Source: Polytrichum commune
Taxonomy: Eukaryota > Streptophyta > Polytrichopsida > Polytrichales > Polytrichaceae
Assembly (NCBI GenBank): GCA_950295325.1
Contig: OX485804.1
Coordinates: forward strand, 47,296,429-47,360,428
DNA length: 64,000 bases
Direction of reading: 5' to 3'
In this document: one piece after another, positions 10,601 to 19,111 of the stretch
Layout of the letters: each line of letters starts with the position of its first letter
Position numbering within the stretch: the stretch's first letter is position 1
Position numbers and translations under genes: made by a program
Notes under the pieces: model-generated
The model's input: only the letters and a program-made list of their open reading frames with translations
Databases searched by the model: none
What the model was told of the DNA's origin: nothing

Positions 10601-11721
10601 CCCAACGAGTTGAAATGCACTTTCAAACCCCTCGAAATGAGCTTGCTCACCGAAAGCAAGTTGGAATGCATTTTCGGCACATGAAGCACGTCGTGCATTC
10701 TAATGCTCCGCACACGGCCTTTCACGCGGGTTTCCACTAGTATGGAGCCTTTGCCTACGGCATCTACCATGCCGTTATCACCCATAAACACTTTGCGACC
10801 CGTGACGGGTTCGTAAGTGTCAAAAAAATGCTTATGTGGTGTCATGTGTTGCGAGGCCCCCGAATCCACGATCCATCTAGTGGCGGACGTTTTAGACGCC
10901 CCATCTCTCGCTACAAATGCAAAATCATCACTCGACCTTGCCATGTTTGCGTTCGCCTTGCGTTTCATTCGACAATTACGAGCAATGTGGCCCAACTTAC
11001 CACAATTGTAGCACCTCGGGCCGTCGCCGCGTCTCTCGTTGTTGTCGAACGCTCGATGTTGGCGGGACAACATGGCCGCATCGTCGCCTTGAGGCTCCTT
11101 CTCCTTCCTCTTGGACACCTCGTGCATGAGACGTGCGGTGATGAAGTCCAACTTGAGCTCCGAAATGGGGCGCGTCTCCAATGCGGTGATCAAATGGTCG
11201 AACGAGGGCGGTAGGCTATCGAGCAAGGTCATGACCACGTCCTCGTCCTTCATAGGCACCTCCAAGCACGTGAGTTGGTCCGCAAGAGATTTTACCTTGT
11301 TGATGTGCGTGAGGATGTCGTCGCCCTCGTCCATCTTGATGGTGAAGAACTTGCGCCTTATGAACAAGATGTTGGACAAGCTTTTGGTTTCGTGGATGTT
11401 GCACAAGGTCTTCCACGCTTCCGCGGGTCCCTTGCATCCTTTGATGTGCGCCAACTCCTTGTCCACCAAACTCATGGCAATGATGGCGAAGGCTTTCTTG
11501 CATCGTCGCTCGTACGCCTTCTTGACTTCGTCGCTCGCCGTAGAAGGTGGTGGCAACTCCGAACCATCCACGATCTCCCAAAGATCCTTGGTGGACATGG
11601 CCATCTCCAATTTGAACTTATAGAGGTTGAAGTTCTCGCCACCGAACTTGTCAACCGATATAAGTCCATCGTTTTCCCTAGAAGCAATTTTCAAAGCGAA
11701 TGCAAGCTCCCACTCACTCAA
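7588..11721 (-). CDS. Ty1/copia gag-pol polyprotein (element C)
   Basis: One open frame encodes gag, CCHC nucleocapsid, DSGA protease, HHCC/DDE integrase, YVDD reverse transcriptase and RNase H in the copia order PR-INT-RT-RH. The usual gag ATG (AAAATGGCTTCT) is mutated to ATT at about 11686-11688. The only Met upstream in frame is at 11719-11721 and would add 11 residues (MSEWELAFALK). The linker after integrase carries a 12-residue tandem duplication (EELEASGDVSEP) shared with D. An H replaces Y in the RNase H motif MEAEYMA. The stop TAG lies inside the 3' LTR. Coding capacity looks complete, but the copy has no usable 5' LTR. Confidence 0.93.
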   Translation of the reverse strand: MSEWELAFALKIASRENDGLISVDKFGGENFNLYKFKLEMAMSTKDLWEIVDGSELPPPSTASDEVKKAYERRCKKAFAIIAMSLVDKELAHIKGCKGPAEAWKTLCNIHETKSLSNILFIRRKFFTIKMDEGDDILTHINKVKSLADQLTCLEVPMKDEDVVMTLLDSLPPSFDHLITALETRPISELKLDFITARLMHEVSKRKEKEPQGDDAAMLSRQHRAFDNNERRGDGPRCYNCGKLGHIARNCRMKRKANANMARSSDDFAFVARDGASKTSATRWIVDSGASQHMTPHKHFFDTYEPVTGRKVFMGDNGMVDAVGKGSILVETRVKGRVRSIRMHDVLHVPKMHSNLLSVSKLISRGLKVHFNSLGCVVRASNGEMLAVASLESNLYQLDTNVLNGAETSSLAHSEANSHPLELWHKRLGHLNANSVKMLQSMVSGMDVGAAQGDVHSFACEGCVEGKQARRPFPTDGGTRATKILELVHSDVCGPMKTASIGGARYFLTFIDDFSRKIWVYVLKSKKEVLARFKEWKTLVERQSEHVVKVLRSDNGGEYISKAFDDFLSKHGIARQTSSPYTPQQNGVAERANRTIVEMARSMIHAQRLGHEFWAEAVCNAAYVRNRCPTKAVEGMTPEEAWSGRMPHVSHMRVFGCVAYAKVPDQRRTKLDAKGVKCLFLGYCEGTKAYRLMCLETKKIIKSPDVVFFEDKTHLEDCPSGRVDEVPTVKVDISPKSEAEELEASGDVSEPEELEASGDVSEPDEEEPNIEDESEAEVPAAKSTRSAEASKLNAGKRTATKPPPPPQDGNETIGNSRYPDRPRKPLGEWWKNHIPQPENDEHANIAMVGEPRNLREAFESSDASEWESAMQEEYESLIANATWELVPLPKGRKAVKCKWVFRTKKDANGTVVRFKARLVAKGCSQVEGVDFGETFAPVAKFNTIRVILAMAAAMGLEIHQMDVKTAFLNGELHVVIYMEQPEGFVQKGREHLVCKLGKSLYGLKQSGRAWYECIHIFFVNKGFTRSHADHSLYVLQTCHYIVIVIIYVDDLIILASNVDVINELKSSLEKEFEMSDLGELHFFLGVHFERDRRTRTITMHQRSYIETILERFGMSDCKPISTPLDTKTSLAKLSEEEYEKHSHEMKDIPYQRAVGSLMYAMVATRPDLAFAVSVVSRFMSQPGPMHWMAVKRIMRYLKGTIDMRLRIGGQHINLKGYSDADWAGDVENRRSTSGYVFFVGDGAVTWNSKRQLTVAQSTMEAEHMAMNRCTREAIWLRQLMEDVGCAQEEATTMMCDNQGSMALAKNPTNHDRSKHIDVQHHFIREKIENNVVELEYCPTQYMVADILTKALARDRHEMLSEIMGLEYNATSQSGSIGR

Positions 11722-11820
11722 TGTAGTACAAGGGCTTAGAAACCCTCAAGGAAGTTTAGAAAATGATTTTAAACTTTGGAATTAATTCAAGGTTCTCACA
11801 CACTCAAGTCAGCACCTTTC

Positions 11821-12012
11821 TATTGGAAGGTAGTGTTAGGTTGCATCGGTGACATTGTCCCATATGGGTTGTCACGGCTGGTCCTAACCTACACATATAA
11901 ATAAAGGCATAAGGGGAGGAGCTAATTACTCTCTCCATTGTATGCAATCCTTGTGTGTTGTGTTCTACCTTTCTACGCTGATGTCTTTGCTTTCTCCTCT
12001 CATTTCCCAATA
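11821..12012 (+). repeat. 5' LTR of element D
   Basis: This 192-bp LTR runs from TATTGGAAGGTAGTG to CTCATTTCCCAATA. It is followed directly by the PBS, with no spacer. It carries the promoter and poly(A) signals noted at 11896. Confidence 0.95.
11896..11907 (+). promoter_or_regulatory. LTR TATA box overlapping poly(A) signal
   Basis: TATAAATAAAGG contains both a TATA box (TATAAATA) and the poly(A) hexamer AATAAA, overlapping by four bases. The same string is in every young LTR of the window (for example 17468 and 24683). Initiation would fall near the CTCTCCATTGTATG stretch. No TSS has been mapped, so the function is inferred from the motifs. Confidence 0.6.
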
Positions 12013-12026
12013 GGTTATGGGCCCAC
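12013..12026 (+). promoter_or_regulatory. Half-tRNA primer-binding site of element D
   Basis: GGTTATGGGCCCAC abuts the 5' LTR. It is complementary to the anticodon arm of initiator tRNA-Met (GUGGGCCCAUAACC, recalled plant sequence), not to the tRNA 3' end, which would give TGGTATCAGAGC. Drosophila copia has the same type of site. Confidence 0.85.
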
Positions 12027-12254
12027 TTTGCTTTAGAGCTTAGAGATCAGCTTAGGAGGAGGTAGGAGAGAGTCGGATCTGATCGGAGGCGATTTGAAGG
12101 TGTTTCAAGCTTTTGGTGGAGTTTTGGAGTTTTGGAGCATTTTTGGAGCGGCTTGGAGCATTCTTGGACACTTGGACCAGCGTGGAGGATACCTTAGGTT
12201 GAGGTTCATTGTATCTTGAGTGTTTATGTGAGATCGATTCGCATTTTGAGGGTT

Positions 12255-13192
12255 TGAGGTGATTAGAGTTCCAAAAGGCTTTGTTGTGGCTTTTTGATGG
12301 TTATGTAGTTATTAAGCTTAGTTTTGGAGTGGAAAGGTGCTGACTTGAGAGATCCATCCATTCTATGCTTACTTTGAGGTGTTTTGAGTTCCAAAAGGCT
12401 TAGGTGTGGCTTTTTGATGGTTATATAGTTATTAAGCTTAGTTTTGGAGTGGAAAGGTGCTGACTTGAGAGATCCATCCATTCTATGCTTACTTTGAGGT
12501 GTTTTGAGTTCCAAAAGGCTTAGGTGTGGCTTTTTGATGGTTATGTAGTTATTAAGCTTAGTTTTGGAGTGGAAAGGTGCTGACTTAAGAGATCCATCCA
12601 TTCTATGCTTACTTTGAGGTGTTTTGAGTTCCAAAAGGCTTAGGTGTGGCTTTTTGATGGTTATGTAGTTATTAAGCTTAGTTTTGGAGTGGAAAGGTGC
12701 TGACTTGAGAGATCCATCCATTCTATGCTTACTTTGAGGTGTTTTGAGTTCCAAAAGGCTTAGGTGTGGCTTTTTGATGGTTATATAGTTATTAAGCATA
12801 GTTTTGGAGTGGAAAGGTGCTGACTTGAGAGATCCATCCATTCTATGCTTACTTTGAGGTGTTTTGAGTTCCAAAAGGCTTAGGTGTGGCTTTTTTGATG
12901 GTTATGTAGTTATTAAGCTTAGTTTTGGAGTGGAAAGGTGCTGACTTAAGAGATCCATCCATTCCATGCTTACTTTGAGGTGTTTTGAGTTCCAAAAGGC
13001 TTAGGTGTGGCTTTTTGATGGTTATATAGTTATTAAGCTTAGTTTTGGAGTGGAAAGGTGCTGACTTGAGAGATCTATCCATTCTATGCTTACTTTGAGG
13101 TGTTTTGAGTTCCAAAAGGCTTAGTTGTGGTTTTTTGATGGTTATATAGTTATTTGGCTTAGCTTTGGAGTGGAAAGGTGCTGAGTTGAGTG
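12255..13192 (+). repeat. 120-bp leader tandem array of element D (about 7.8 units)
   Basis: The same 120-bp unit as in A appears here in sense orientation (GAGTTCCAAAAGGCTTAGGTG... to ...CCATCCATTCTATGCTTAC). One unit at about 12890 has an extra T. A unique leader of about 240 bp precedes it and about 110 bp separates it from the gag ATG. Confidence 0.95.
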
Positions 13193-13303
13193 TGTGAGAA
13201 CCTTGAATTAATTCCAAAGTTTAAAATCATTTTCTAAACTTCCTTGAGGGTTTCTAAGCCCTTGTACTACATTGAGTGGTGGGAGCTTGCATTCGGTTTG
13301 AAA

Positions 13304-16300
13304 ATGGCTTCTAGGGAAAACGATGGACTTATATCGGTTGACAAGTTCGGTGGCGAGAACTTCAACCTCTATAAGTTCAAATTGGAGATGGCCATGTCCA
13401 CCAAAGATCTTTGGGAGATCGTGGATGGTTCGGAGTTGCCACCGCCTTCTACGGCGAGCGACGAAGTCAAGAAGGCGTACGAGCGACGATGCAAGAAAGC
13501 CTTCGCCATCATTGCCATGAGTTTGGTGGACAAGGAGTTGGCGCACATCAAAGGATGCAAGGGACCCGCGGAAGCGTGGAAGACCTTGTGCAACATCCAC
13601 GAAACCAAAAGCTTGTCCAACATCTTGTTCATAAGGCGCAAGTTCTTCACCATCAAGATGGACGAGGGCGACGACATCCTCACGCACATCAACAAGGTAA
13701 AATCTCTTGCGGACCAACTCACGTGCTTGGAGGTGCCTATGAAGGACGAGGACGTGGTCATGACCTTGCTCGATAGCCTACCGCCCTCGTTCGACCATTT
13801 GATCACCGCATTGGAGACGCGCCCCATTTCGGAGCTCAAGTTGGACTTCATCACCGCACGTCTCATGCACGAGGTGTCCAAGAGGAAGGAGAAGGAGCCT
13901 CAAGGCGACGATGCGGCCATGTTGTCCCGCCAACATCGAGCGTTCGACAACAACGAGAGGCGCGGCGACGGCCCGAGGTGCTACAATTGTGGTAAGTTGG
14001 GCCACATTGCTCGTAATTGTCGAATGAAACGCAAGGCGAACGCAAACATGGCAAGGTCGAGTGATGATTTTGCATTTGTAGCGAGAGATGGGGCGTCTAA
14101 AACGTCCGCCACTAGATGGATCGTGGATTCGGGGGCCTCGCAACACATGACACCACATAAGCATTTTTTTGACACTTACGAACCCGTCACGGGTCGCAAA
14201 GTGTTTATGGGTGATAACGGCATGGTAGATGCCGTAGGCAAAGGCTCCATACTAGTGGAAACCCGCGTGAAAGGCCGTGTGCGGAGCATTAGAATGCACG
14301 ACGTGCTTCATGTGCCGAAAATGCATTCCAACTTGCTTTCGGTGAGCAAGCTCATTTCGAGGGGTTTGAAAGTGCATTTCAACTCGTTGGGATGCGTGGT
14401 GAGGGCGAGCAACGGCGAGATGTTGGGCGTGGCGTCGTTGGAGTCCAATTTGTACCAATTGGACACCAACGTGTTGAATGGGGCCGAAACGGGCTCTTTG
14501 GCGCATTCCGAGGCCAACTCGCATCCTTTGGAGCTTTGGCACAAGAGGTTGGGGCATCTCAACGCCAATAGCGTGAAAATGCTCCAAAGCATGGTGAGCG
14601 GGATGGACGCGGGAGCGGCGCAAGGCGACGTGCATTCCTTCGCATGCGAAGGATGTGTGGAGGGCAAACAAGCAAGGCGACCATTCCCCACGGACGGAGG
14701 CACCCGCGCCACCAAGATCTTGGAGCTCGTGCATTCCGACGTGTGCGGGCCGATGAAAACGGCGTCCATTGGAGGCGCAAGGTATTTTCTCACCTTCATT
14801 GACGATTTCTCACGCAAGATTTGGGTGTACGTGCTCAAGTCCAAGAAGGAGGTGTTGGCAAGGTTCAAAGAATGGAAAACCTTGGTGGAGAGGCAATCGG
14901 AGCACGTAGTGAAGGTTCTTAGGTCGGATAACGGGGGGGAATACATTTCAAAGGCATTTGATGATTTCTTGAGCAAACATGGCATTGCACGGCAAACCTC
15001 ATCACCTTACACGCCGCAACAAAACGGCGTGGCGGAGCGAGCCAACCGGACCATCGTGGAGATGGCACGGTCCATGATTCATGCCCAACGCCTCGGCCAC
15101 GAATTTTGGGCGGAGGCGGTGTGCAATGCGGCGTACGTACGCAACCGGTGTCCGACCAAGGCGGTTGAAGGAATGACACCCGAGGAGGCGTGGAGCGGGA
15201 GGATGCCGCACGTGTCGCACATGCGGGTGTTCGGATGCGTGGCTTACGCGAAGGTGCCGGATCAAAGGCGAACGAAGTTGGATGCGAAGGGCGTCAAGTG
15301 TTTGTTCCTCGGATATTGCGAAGGCACCAAGGCGTATCGGCTCATGTGCTTGGAGACGAAGAAAATCATCAAGAGTCCGGACGTGGTGTTTTTCGAGGAT
15401 AAAACGCATTTGGAGGATTGTCCAAGTGGGAGAGTTGATGAAGTACCGACGGTGAAGGTGGACATATCTCCCAAATCCGAAGCGGAGGAGTTGGAGGCGA
15501 GCGGCGACGTTTCGGAGCCGGAGGAGTTGGAGGCGAGCGGCGACGTTTCGGAGCCGGACGAGGAGGAGCCGAACATTGAGGACGAGTCGGAGGCCGAAGT
15601 ACCGGCCGCGAAATCCACTCGTAGCGCGGAGGCATCGAAACTTAACGCCGGTAAGAGAACCGCAACCAAACCACCTCCACCACCGCAAGATGGCAATGAG
15701 ACCATAGGCAATTCTAGGTATCCGGATAGGCCACGCAAACCTCTTGGGGAATGGTGGAAGAACCACATTCCGCAACCCGAAAACGATGAGCACGCAAACA
15801 TAGCAATGGTTGGGGAACCTAGAAACTTGAGAGAAGCATTTGAATCGAGTGATGCGAGCGAGTGGGAGTCGGCTATGCAAGAGGAGTACGAATCTCTCAT
15901 AGCCAACGCCACGTGGGAGTTGGTTCCATTGCCGAAGGGCCGCAAGGCCGTGAAATGCAAGTGGGTGTTTCGCACGAAGAAGGATGCCAACGGTACGGTA
16001 GTTCGGTTCAAAGCGAGGTTGGTGGCCAAGGGGTGCTCGCAAGTGGAAGGTGTGGATTTCGGCGAGACTTTCGCACCCGTGGCCAAATTCAACACCATTA
16101 GGGTCATCCTCGCAATGGCGGCGGCCATGGGCTTGGAGATACATCAAATGGACGTCAAGACCGCATTCTTGAACGGCGAATTGCACGTGGTCATCTACAT
16201 GGAGCAACCGGAGGGGTTTGTACAAAAAGGCCGAGAGCACCTCGTATGCAAGTTGGGGAAATCGCTCTACGGATTGAAGCAATCCGGACGAGCGTGGTAC

Positions 16301-17404
16301 GAATGCATTCACATATTCTTTGTGAACAAAGGCTTTACGAGGAGCCATGCGGACCACTCGTTGTACGTGTTACAAACTTGCCACTACATTGTGATCGTAA
16401 TCATATATGTAGACGACCTCATCATCTTGGCAAGCAACGTGGACGTGATCAACGAGTTGAAATCTAGCCTCGAGAAGGAGTTCGAGATGAGCGACCTCGG
16501 CGAGTTGCATTTTTTCCTCGGAGTCCATTTCGAGCGGGATAGGAGGACGCGCACCATCACCATGCATCAACGAAGCTACATCGAAACCATTTTGGAGCGA
16601 TTCGGCATGAGTGATTGTAAGCCCATCTCAACCCCGCTCGACACCAAGACCTCATTGGCGAAGCTTTCGGAGGAGGAATACGAGAAGCATTCACACGAAA
16701 TGAAGGACATTCCGTACCAAAGGGCGGTGGGGTCGTTGATGTACGCAATGGTGGCCACAAGACCGGACCTCGCATTCGCGGTAAGCGTGGTAAGTCGGTT
16801 TATGTCGCAACCGGGTCCGATGCATTGGATGGCCGTGAAACGAATCATGAGATACTTGAAAGGCACCATTGATATGAGGTTGCGCATCGGAGGACAACAC
16901 ATAAACCTTAAAGGTTATTCGGACGCGGATTGGGCCGGCGATGTGGAAAACCGAAGGTCTACCTCCGGATACGTTTTCTTCGTTGGAGACGGGGCCGTGA
17001 CGTGGAATAGCAAACGACAACTAACGGTGGCTCAATCCACAATGGAGGCGGAGTACATGGCCATGAACCGATGCACGAGGGAGGCCATTTGGCTAAGGCA
17101 ACTAATGGAGGATGTAGGTTGTGCACAAGAGGAGGCGACGACCATGATGTGCGACAACCAAGGTTCTATGGCATTAGCAAAGAACCCAACCAACCATGAT
17201 AGGTCAAAACATATAGATGTGCAACATCATTTTATTAGAGAGAAAATTGAAAACAATGTTGTAGAGCTAGAATATTGTCCAACGCAATATATGGTAGCGG
17301 ATATTCTTACAAAGGCTTTAGCGAGGGATAGGCATGAGATGTTAAGTGAAATAATGGGGTTGGAATACAATGCCACCTCGCAAAGTGGGAGTATTGGAAG
17401 GTAG
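13304..17404 (+). CDS. Ty1/copia gag-pol polyprotein (element D)
   Basis: A single open frame of 1366 codons plus stop starts at the ATG in AAAATGGCTTCTAG. Gag is followed by the knuckle C-Y-N-C-G-K-L-G-H-I-A-R-N-C, protease DSGA, integrase (HKRLGHLN...CEGC; D, D, E in HSDVCGP, SDNGGEY and NGVAER), RT ([14 protein letters not shown]) and RNase H. It has the 12-residue tandem duplication in the linker shared with C. Nearly every residue matches C, so the two copies are recent relatives in opposite orientation. The TAG stop is 10 bases into the 3' LTR. This frame could still supply proteins in trans. Confidence 0.95.
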   Translation: MASRENDGLISVDKFGGENFNLYKFKLEMAMSTKDLWEIVDGSELPPPSTASDEVKKAYERRCKKAFAIIAMSLVDKELAHIKGCKGPAEAWKTLCNIHETKSLSNILFIRRKFFTIKMDEGDDILTHINKVKSLADQLTCLEVPMKDEDVVMTLLDSLPPSFDHLITALETRPISELKLDFITARLMHEVSKRKEKEPQGDDAAMLSRQHRAFDNNERRGDGPRCYNCGKLGHIARNCRMKRKANANMARSSDDFAFVARDGASKTSATRWIVDSGASQHMTPHKHFFDTYEPVTGRKVFMGDNGMVDAVGKGSILVETRVKGRVRSIRMHDVLHVPKMHSNLLSVSKLISRGLKVHFNSLGCVVRASNGEMLGVASLESNLYQLDTNVLNGAETGSLAHSEANSHPLELWHKRLGHLNANSVKMLQSMVSGMDAGAAQGDVHSFACEGCVEGKQARRPFPTDGGTRATKILELVHSDVCGPMKTASIGGARYFLTFIDDFSRKIWVYVLKSKKEVLARFKEWKTLVERQSEHVVKVLRSDNGGEYISKAFDDFLSKHGIARQTSSPYTPQQNGVAERANRTIVEMARSMIHAQRLGHEFWAEAVCNAAYVRNRCPTKAVEGMTPEEAWSGRMPHVSHMRVFGCVAYAKVPDQRRTKLDAKGVKCLFLGYCEGTKAYRLMCLETKKIIKSPDVVFFEDKTHLEDCPSGRVDEVPTVKVDISPKSEAEELEASGDVSEPEELEASGDVSEPDEEEPNIEDESEAEVPAAKSTRSAEASKLNAGKRTATKPPPPPQDGNETIGNSRYPDRPRKPLGEWWKNHIPQPENDEHANIAMVGEPRNLREAFESSDASEWESAMQEEYESLIANATWELVPLPKGRKAVKCKWVFRTKKDANGTVVRFKARLVAKGCSQVEGVDFGETFAPVAKFNTIRVILAMAAAMGLEIHQMDVKTAFLNGELHVVIYMEQPEGFVQKGREHLVCKLGKSLYGLKQSGRAWYECIHIFFVNKGFTRSHADHSLYVLQTCHYIVIVIIYVDDLIILASNVDVINELKSSLEKEFEMSDLGELHFFLGVHFERDRRTRTITMHQRSYIETILERFGMSDCKPISTPLDTKTSLAKLSEEEYEKHSHEMKDIPYQRAVGSLMYAMVATRPDLAFAVSVVSRFMSQPGPMHWMAVKRIMRYLKGTIDMRLRIGGQHINLKGYSDADWAGDVENRRSTSGYVFFVGDGAVTWNSKRQLTVAQSTMEAEYMAMNRCTREAIWLRQLMEDVGCAQEEATTMMCDNQGSMALAKNPTNHDRSKHIDVQHHFIREKIENNVVELEYCPTQYMVADILTKALARDRHEMLSEIMGLEYNATSQSGSIGR
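17382..17391 (+). promoter_or_regulatory. Polypurine tract of element D
   Basis: AAAGTGGGAG lies immediately before the 3' LTR (TATTGG). The same tract precedes the 3' LTR in B, C, F and G and, as GCAAAGTGGGAG, in the older element K. It would prime plus-strand synthesis. Confidence 0.8.
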
Positions 17405-17540
17405 TGTTAGGTTGCATCGGTGACATTGTCCCATATGGGTTGTCACGGCTGGTCCTAACCTACACATATAAATAAAGGCATAAGGGGAGGAGCTAATTAC
17501 TCTCTCCATTGTATGCAATCCTTGTGTGTTGTGTTCTACC
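17392..17540 (+). repeat. 3' LTR of element D, truncated
   Basis: The first 149 bp of the LTR are present and look identical to D's 5' LTR. The last 43 bp are missing because element E begins at 17541. Confidence 0.93.
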
Positions 17541-17730
17541 TATTGCAAGATAGTGTTAGGTTGCATCGGTGACATTGTCCCATATGGGTTGTCTACGCTG
17601 GTCCTAACCCATACATATAAATAAAGGCATAAGGGGAGGAGCTAATCACTCTCTCCATTGTATGCAACCATTGTGTATTGTGTTCTTGCTTCCTACGCTG
17701 ATCTCTTTGCTTCTTCCTCTCATTTCAATA
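17541..17730 (+). repeat. 5' LTR of element E
   Basis: This is a 190-bp subfamily 2 LTR, from TATTGCAAGATAGTG to CTCATTTCAATA. It carries the GCAAG variant near its start (GGAAG in most copies), which F's 5' LTR shares. Confidence 0.94.
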
Positions 17731-17744
17731 GGTTATGGGCCCAC
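17731..17744 (+). promoter_or_regulatory. Half-tRNA primer-binding site of element E
   Basis: GGTTATGGGCCCAC directly follows the LTR and is identical to the sites in D, F, G, H and J. Confidence 0.85.
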
Positions 17745-17940
17745 TTTGCTTTAGAGCTTAGAGATCAACTTAGGAAGAGGTAGGAGAGAGCCGGATCTGA
17801 TCGGAGGCGATTTGGAGGTGTTTCAAGCTTTTGGTGGAGTTTTGGAGTTTTGGAGCACTTTTGGAGCGCTTTGGAGCATTCTTGGACACTTGGACCAGCG
17901 CGGAGGACACCTTAGGTTGAGGTTCATTGTATCTTGAGGG

Positions 17941-18995
17941 TTTGAGGTGTTTTGAGTTCCAAAACGCTTAGGTGTGGCTTTTTGACGGTTATGTAGTTAT
18001 TAAGCTTAGTTTTGGAGTGGAAAGGTGCTGACTTGAGAGATCCATCCATTCTATGCTAACTTTGAGGTGTTTTGAGTTCCAAAAGGCTTAGTTGTGGCTT
18101 TTTGATGGTTATCTAGTTATTTGGCTTAGTTTTGGAGTGGAAAGGTGCTGACTTGAGAGATCCATCCATTCAAGACTAACTTTGAGGTGTTTTGAGTTCC
18201 AAAAGGCTTAGTTTTGGCTTTTTGATGGTTATGTAGTTATTAAGCTTAGTTTTGGAGTGGAAAGGTGCTGACTTGAGAGATCCATCCATTCTATGCTTAT
18301 TTTGAGGTGTTTTGAGTTCCAAAAGGCTTAGGTGTGGCTTTTTGATGGTTATGTAGTTATTAAGCTTAGTTTTGGAGTGGAAAGGTGCTGACTTGAGAGA
18401 TCCATCCATTCTATGCTTACTTTGAGGTGTTTTGAGTTCCAAAAGGCTTAGGTGTGGCTTTTTGATGGTTATGTAGTTATTAAGCTTAGTTTTGGAGTGG
18501 AAAGGTGCTGACTTGAGAGATCCATCCATTCTATGCTAACTTTGAGGTGTTTTGAGTTCCAAAAGGCTTAGTTGTGGCTTTTTGATGGTTATGTAGTTAT
18601 TTGGCTTAGTTTTGGAGTGGAAAGGTGCTGACTTGAGAGATCCATCCATTCAAAATTAACTTTGAGGTGTTTTGAGTTCCAAAAGGCTTAGTTTTGGCTT
18701 TTTGATGGTTATGTAGTTATTTGGCTTAGTTTTGGAGTGGAAAGGTGCTGACTTGAGAGATCCATCCATTCAAGACTAACTTTGAGGTGTTTTGAGTTCC
18801 AAAAAGCTTAGTTGTGGTTTTTTGATGGTTATGTAGTTATTTGGCTTAGTTTTGGAGTGGAAAGGTGCTGACTTGAGAGATCCATCCATTCAAAACTAAC
18901 TTTGAGGTGTTTTGAGTTCCAAAAGGCTTAGTTTTGGCTTTTTGATGGTTATGTAGTCATTTGGCTTAGCTTTGGAGTGGAAAGGTGCTGACTTG
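17941..18995 (+). repeat. 120-bp leader tandem array of element E (about 8.8 units)
   Basis: This is the same unit family. Two unit types (TTAAGCTTAG and TTTGGCTTAG) are interspersed. The unique leader just before it lacks the segment GTTTATGTGAGATCGATTCG found in D and G. Confidence 0.94.
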
Positions 18996-19111
18996 AGTGT
19001 GTGAGAACCTTGAATTAATTCCAAAGTTTAAAATCAAATTCTAAAATTTTGGAGGGTTTTTTAGCCCTCGTGGTACATTAAGTGAGTGGGAGCTTGCATT
19101 TGAGTTGCAAA

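Larger units (their letters stand above)
7409..11820 (-). mobile_element. Copia element C, 5' end lost at insertion of D
   Basis: C is a minus-strand subfamily 1 copy with 3' LTR, full gag-pol and the first 99 bp of leader. It stops at 11820 within the sequence CAGCACCTTTC, exactly where D's 5' LTR begins, so D apparently inserted into C's leader. The rest of C's leader, PBS and 5' LTR cannot be found next to D's other end. Confidence 0.9.
11821..17540 (+). mobile_element. Copia element D, near complete (3' LTR truncated)
   Basis: D is a plus-strand subfamily 1 copy with 5' LTR, PBS, leader array, intact gag-pol, polypurine tract and 149 bp of the 3' LTR. The two LTRs appear identical over those 149 bp, so the insertion is young. 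The 3' LTR is cut by the 5' LTR of element E after GTGTTCTACC. Confidence 0.94.
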
